A stretch of DNA of 64,000 nucleotides from Progne subis subis. Its lineage: Eukaryota > Chordata > Aves > Passeriformes > Hirundinidae. Location of the stretch: assembly GCA_022316685.1 (NCBI GenBank), contig JAKJHU010000053.1, forward strand, positions 4,147,636 to 4,211,635, in the 5' to 3' direction. Numbering within the stretch: position 1 is the stretch's first letter; every line of letters begins with the position of its first letter. A program made the position numbers and the translations under genes. Positions 58,325-64,000 of the stretch are shown here, one piece after another. Below the pieces are notes generated by a model. That model worked only from the letters and a program-made list of their open reading frames with translations. It did no database searches and had not been told where the DNA came from.

Positions 58325-59799
58325 CTGCAATAAGAAAGACAGCATCCTCAGTCCCACCCCAAAAGATAACTTCTTAACTCAAAAATTACTACCTCTCCTC
58401 GTCTCCAGACAGAAAACTTAAAATTTTGTGTTTCTGTGTAGTTAAAACAAATGACAGAACGAGTACAAACACAGGAGTTCCTGATCCAGCATGGAATGTA
58501 GTTAAACTTCACTAAAGCTTCTACAGTGTCTCTGCTCCTTCTTTCTCAAAATCCTCTTTCAACAACCTTTTAAAGGAATTCAAATGAAATTTAGACTATT
58601 TAAAGACTTCAAATACGAGAAATTTTTTTTTTAATTATGTTCTTTTCCCTCCATTTTACTTGGAAGTGCCATTAAAAACCATCTTCCCTATGACTTGGGG
58701 TGGAGATAAGCTCACCAGTGCAGAAAATTAAGGTCGACCAGGTTCTTTGTACTTTTTCAGTGTCATTCTCACAAACTAGGATATCACAATCCCAAAATGT
58801 GCCTTGGAGAATACTGCTTTTTCTGACCATCAGAGGTCAGAACTGTTGCATATGCTTCTTATGCTGATCAGAGCTACATAACTGCACAGCTTTTCATCAA
58901 ATACAGTCCAAAGTTAGAGTTACCAACTGCACAGAGAAGGTGTTAGAAGATATTAAAATCCTCTGGGACAGAGAACACAGTATTTTACCCGCTGAGGCTA
59001 ACACAGGGGTTTTATCCTGTTTCTGCCCTGTGTCCCTGTATGTACTGTTGAAATGCTGCTCAATGGCTCCACAAAGCAGACAGTCCCAGCAACTTCAAAA
59101 TCCTATTGCCTTTATGGACACAGAATGCAAGAAAGTACTTCTCCAAGTAATGACAGCTATCACCACCACAGTACTAAACAAGAAGGCACAGGCCCTCCAC
59201 CGAGACTAACCAGAACCTGAACTTACACTGAGATACAAGAGAAATCAATAAAAGTGATAAATTATGAAAAATTACTCAGCAATTTCCTGGGAAAAAATGT
59301 TGGCCAATACAGAGAAGTTGGTTTGAATACATAAAGGTCACTTTCTTTGCTCTATTCTCATGTTTTATTTTAAATCAACAAGGCCCATCAGACAGCACAG
59401 GAGGGAAAACAACTCCCAAACTGGAGCATTTTCTCAGCCCACCAGGTATTTGTCCCCTTTGAAGTCGGCGCACCTGGTTAATGACTAAGAACTGTTGGGG
59501 AGGAAGAGTTAAAAGGAATCTACCACCCATTCTCCTTTGCAGTAGCCCTGAGGTGAGGGCTCATCCAGGTTTCCCTGGAAGGCACCCCTTACAGACACGC
59601 ACTGCTTACAGAACTGCTCAGGCTATTTAGATTGCTTTTTCACGATGATCAGTCAACAAGCAAGGCCCCTTGAACTCTGAAGAGATATTTAAAGGGATTT
59701 TGCAGATCAGCGTTGATAAAAACCGCCTTAATTGCGTGAATACTGAACGAGCACCAAGTTTCTACCACCAGGTGTTAAGAGATGAAAAGCACCGAGTAA

Positions 59800-60600
59800 A
59801 AAAAAAAATTGCACCGCGGAGGGTCACGGCGAATGGGGACGACCCGTCTGGCCGTGTTGCCAACTGCGGCGCTCGCTTCACTGCGGCCAAGCGCGGCTCG
59901 CCGCCGAGCCCGGCGAGGCTCCGGCCGCCTCCCGCGGCCCGTCCCGCCCGCGGCCCTGAGGGACCAGCGGCCCCGCACTGCGCCCCCCTGCGGCCGGAAG
60001 CGCCGCCGCTCCCCGGCCACGGAGGGGAGAGGGAGGGCCCGGCGCCGCGGGGACAACGGGGAAACGCGGAGGGTTTATTCCTTGCTGGGGTTGAAATCCC
60101 GACACCCAGGGAAAGGCGGGGCGTTTACTCCTGCCAAACTTCCCGAGCTCTGCCGGAGGCAGTGACCTCCGGTCCCTGCGCAGGGCCTGCAGGTGCTGAA
60201 GAACCACGTCCGTGCTCGAGTGCCGAGGCGCTCCCGCCGCCCCGAGCAGCCCAGGGCACAGCCCGGGAGCCGCGGCCCGCACGGGGAGCCGGGCGCCGGC
60301 CCTCTGCAGCGGGCTCGAGGCTCCGGCTCCGCGGCTTGGTGGCCGCCCGAAGGGCCAGGTTCCGCTGGCCAGAGATCAGAGCGCAGCTGCCTCCGCCTCC
60401 CCCCGCCTCCAGCTCGGCCTTAAAAGCGGGCGCTGTGAGAGAAGTAAAGCAGTGCGAGCACGGGGAGCCGGAGCGGGATCGCTTTTGTTCGCTGGGCATT
60501 TCCCCTCCTGCCCTCAGTTCGAGGTGGCAGCTCTGGGGCAGCCTGAAACACCTGCCGGCTGCTGCGGCTCTCCTTCCGCATCCCACGAAAGTACCGCAGG
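59800..60600. promoter_or_regulatory. CpG island inside ZNRF3 intron, possible alternative promoter
   Basis: About 800 bases of high GC and dense CpG with sharp edges, in otherwise AT-rich intron sequence. Open frames on both strands follow from the GC content; none shows a recognisable domain or matches ZNRF3 exon 1. It may be an alternative ZNRF3 promoter, a promoter of an unannotated RNA, or an isolated regulatory CpG island. Confidence 0.6.
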
Positions 60601-62179
60601 ATAATTAAAAGTCAAAACGTCTTTGAAAATACCCTGTCCACTACTCAGTAATCAGGGCAGCTCAAAATAACACAGCAATAAGTCCCACTTAAAATAATGC
60701 CAGTCTGTAATAGGCACGTGATTTTTTTCTTTTTGGGTTAGCCAGCATTTAGACTCCCTCAAATCATTTTTCTAAGCAAAGTGACCAAACCTACATCAAA
60801 AATAAGCACAAGCTGGATGAGGGGGAAAAAGAAGCTAGTACACTACATGCACTACTTTTACATTTACGATACTTGTGGCAAACAATTAGACATTTCCACA
60901 ACACAATTCTTTTGCCAGGCCTAGTTTTTTCTGTAATTGTCTTCTCTGGCTTAAAACAAATTACTATCCCTACGTATCACTATTCTTCCCCTCTTGTAAA
61001 GAGTAATAGAATACAAACAAAACAAAACAAAAAAAGGTAATTGCACTTCTCATAATTCAAGTGATCACTTTGTTCATAGTGACAACAACCTCCCAGTCCA
61101 TCTCTGTGTTCAGAGTTTACATGCTACTACAGAACAATGGACATTACCAATAAAATGCACATTAAATACCGCCTCAGATTAAAATCTGGCAGAATTTACT
61201 AGGCCTTGTAATCTAGCTAAGATAAGAGGTAAAGCACGTGACAGAAGTGCAAGAAAAATACCTCTCCACATCTCCAGGCCTGAAGAATTTTATGTTATTA
61301 CCTCAAAGAACACCAGAAAGATTTTAAGAGCTCTGCACTACCTCCCTGTGGGCCAGGCAAATACAATAAGGAAGTAACAACTTCCTTGATGAGGCAAACT
61401 TTCATCCCAAGGGACCAGATAATTATTAAACAGGTGCACTGGTTCCTCTTATTCATTCCAGTCAGGTAGGACAGCAACTTGAGACACATTTTCTGAATAT
61501 TCCCAGCCCATCAGATCCAACAGTCTATATCAGATCTTTCTACATCATGGAGTCAGTGGTCATTAATCTGACAAAAGAGTGGGATTATGCAAGCAGTGTT
61601 AAGTGGGACGTTTTTCATAGCTGATTCTATCATCAGCTGTCTTCTGGTGCTTTGAAATAAGAGAAGTCAGCCTCTCACATAGCAGACTGGTAACATTTGA
61701 GCAACACCCAGTGAGATGCAACTTGAAAACTCTGTGACTCCAAGGAACAAGATTTTCAATAAAAAGGCACAGTGTCTTGTTTTACTGCTCTAAAAAAGCA
61801 TTCAACAATGATTTCAACATTCAACATTTCAATCAAGGATTTCAACAATCTTGACTGCTAGGGAATACAGCTGAAGGAATGAGGTTTCCACCTGCAATAT
61901 TCCACCAAAATAAACTATAAATATAGCAACTCAATGGTCTTGGTTTTCTCTTGAGCAGACTCAACAGTAACAGTCTGTTCCAATATCAATTGATTTGCAC
62001 CTCTTTTCTCCGTAGCAAGATCAAATCTCTGTATTGAGATCACAAAGATATAGACAATATTACTGAGATATGATACAGAATATGCAGTACCAGGTTCTAG
62101 AATATTGGCTTTCCTAGTAGAGGATTACTGTAGTTGTGTGGTTAAACTATGACACTTCTGCAGATTTGTCTTCATTTGA

Positions 62180-62200
62180 TTTTTTTTTTTTTTTTTTTTT
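62180..62200 (+). repeat. T21 homopolymer
   Basis: T run in the partial ZNRF3 intron. Confidence 0.9.
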
Positions 62201-64000
62201 AAATATCAGCAGAGGACAACTTTGGTTCTGAAACAAGCATTAGAAGCCTACTTCATCAGGGTTTAACTTCCTGCAGTTTTGAGAAAACCTCTGTTAAGGC
62301 TGGACAAACCCAAGAAGTTCTAAAGATGAAAGGAGACCCCTGGTTCTTACATAAATGCATGATAAATCTGCAGGTCCCGACAAGATGTTGCCACTGCCAG
62401 TTTGCCATTCCAGCCAGCTTAGTGGTATTCTGACCCTGATGCTCACAAATCCCTAAACTTCTTCAGGAGAGAGGAATGAATACCTTAAACAACTCTAGTA
62501 AAACAAGCAGGGGGTATGAACTGCACCCCCATTCTATGGATGGCAGCGTTAGATTTCCAGCATGGCAGAAATGGCATCACATGAAGCAAGGCAATAAAAG
62601 CCAAACCTGCTCATCATTAAGAACCTTACATAAACCCCACAGCATTGTGCAAATACACCTTTTCTTTGCAACTGTGAAAATGTAAAAACCTGTTTCTCTC
62701 AGAGCTACAAAGAATACAGACAACAACATCTGAACAGTCCATGCCTCTCTCTTTTCTCCCCCCACTACTATCAGGCTCAATCAATCACAAAAAATACCTT
62801 GTCCCTTGAACCAACACTGGAGCTAGCAAGCCAGGCCACAGGCCAATTCTGCAGGGCAGAGGAGGAAGGAGAAAAGGACAGCCATCTACTTTGCAAACAG
62901 AAGAAGTTACAAATTAACCAACTGATGCTTCAGACCTGTTAATGTACAATTCCCTGGTAATTCCAGAAACTCAGTTAAGCCAAGCATAAACAGGATGCCA
63001 TTTCAAACCTTTTCTGAGATAACGAAAAAGGAACTTTCGTATTTCTGTCTGAAAACAAAGGCAGAATATCAAAACAAGACAGTCAATACCCCACGTATCA
63101 CACCAGCATAAAACTCCTTCCTGACTGGAATACTTGACTTCTCTGGCATCTTGAGATAGGTTTTATACATGTGCCCTAGAGATTCTGAATTACACAGCAT
63201 TACAACAGTTGCTTACCAATTAAGAAGTATAGAAAGTGTGAAGCAGCATTTTTAAATTTAAAAGCATAATCACAATTTAAAACCAAAGTACCTCTCTGTA
63301 AAAAAAAAAAAATAAAAAGCCACCAAAAAAACCCAACAACCCAAGTCTTAAAACAGCTATTTACTTGTAGTTTAAAAAAAGCCTATCACTTCATGCAATA
63401 CATAATCACATCAACAGTATAGATACACACCACTGTGATTCATACCACTAAGAACTGAGAGGCTTTCAGATGGTTGATCTGAAGAACAGGAAAACTAGTG
63501 TCTCTCTTTTCTGGGGTTAGGGAGAAACACTGTTACCAGTTCTGACTCTAGACCCAGTAAAAACAATAAGAAAAAGACATTTACTTAATCGTGAAGACAG
63601 CAAAGCCTGCCGGCTGCGCATCTCTTAAGATACATTTCAGAGTCGTGGAACTGCACTCCCGAAGCCCTGACCTCTGCTATCACCATTTTGCAGGCCAGCA
63701 GCCTTGTTGCTATGACAAGGCACAGCCACAGAGAGAAGGGTGAGCACTGGAAGAGATCAAAGGAGGGGACTGGGGTCTTGAACTAGATTACATATTCACA
63801 GAGAACCCAGCACACTCAGCAGGAACTGTATGGCTGCATTCACAACAATTGATGGTTAACCCCCTCAAGCTTTTCCCAGAACTACATAGAGTTACCATTG
63901 AAATATAATGGTCACAAGGTGAGGATATTTATACACTAAACATGTACTATATCATATGCTATGAAATACCACTACACCCAACCCAGATAATTCTTAACCT

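Larger units (their letters stand above)
58325..64000 (-). other. ZNRF3 intron (partial), leading to exons beyond the window
   Basis: I searched for the preceding ZNRF3 exon (ending in the LTVLGK block) and did not find it, so the intron is longer than 5.6 kb. It includes a CpG island at about 59.8-60.6 kb and a T21 run at 62180-62200; otherwise nothing is recognised. Confidence 0.7.

Noticed and set aside
59670..60608. A 312-codon open frame on + and several on - in the intronic CpG island
   Set aside because: Same compositional effect. No recognisable domain and no match to the ZNRF3 signal peptide or first exon.

Overview
The window looks like a stretch of a bird nuclear chromosome. Intron-split vertebrate genes with GT/AG junctions sit in AT-rich DNA. 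That DNA is peppered with CR1 LINE fragments in both orientations, and one avian-type endogenous-retrovirus LTR fragment is present. The compact introns (KREMEN1 spans about 22.5 kb) also fit a bird. I cannot fix the species; a neoavian, possibly a passerine, is my guess. No prokaryotic, CRISPR or viral-genome system is present.

Three protein-coding genes account for the coding sequence. (1) SUSD2, + strand, 1118-12452: the last ten coding exons of a type I membrane protein with AMOP, VWD and sushi domains, one transmembrane helix and a very short tail. Its 5' exons lie to the left of the window. (2) KREMEN1, + strand, 14444-36919: complete in nine coding exons (450 residues), with signal peptide, kringle, WSC, CUB, transmembrane helix and tail. 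It starts inside a CpG island (about 13.3-14.8 kb) and has a long 3' UTR. (3) ZNRF3, - strand, 47221-58324: seven exons covering the end of the ectodomain, the transmembrane helix, the RING-H2 domain and the long cytoplasmic tail. Its first exon(s) lie to the right of the window. The reading frame closes across every inferred splice junction in all three genes. The lengths recovered in the window (555, 450 and 792 residues) match the mammalian proteins closely.

Functionally, KREMEN1 (receptor for Dickkopf, removes LRP5/6) and ZNRF3 (ubiquitin ligase that removes Frizzled/LRP6) are both cell-surface brakes on Wnt signalling. Here they are neighbours in a tail-to-tail arrangement. From memory, the human pair lies head-to-tail on one strand and SUSD2 is megabases away, so the local order suggests an inversion or rearrangement that should be checked.

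The remaining DNA is intron, UTR and intergenic sequence with CR1 copies, an LTR fragment, homopolymer tracts, a promoter-proximal minisatellite and a second, unexplained CpG island inside a ZNRF3 intron at about 59.8-60.6 kb. I found no previously undescribed system. The points most worth a second look are the gene-order change, the intronic CpG island and the tiny last coding exon of ZNRF3.
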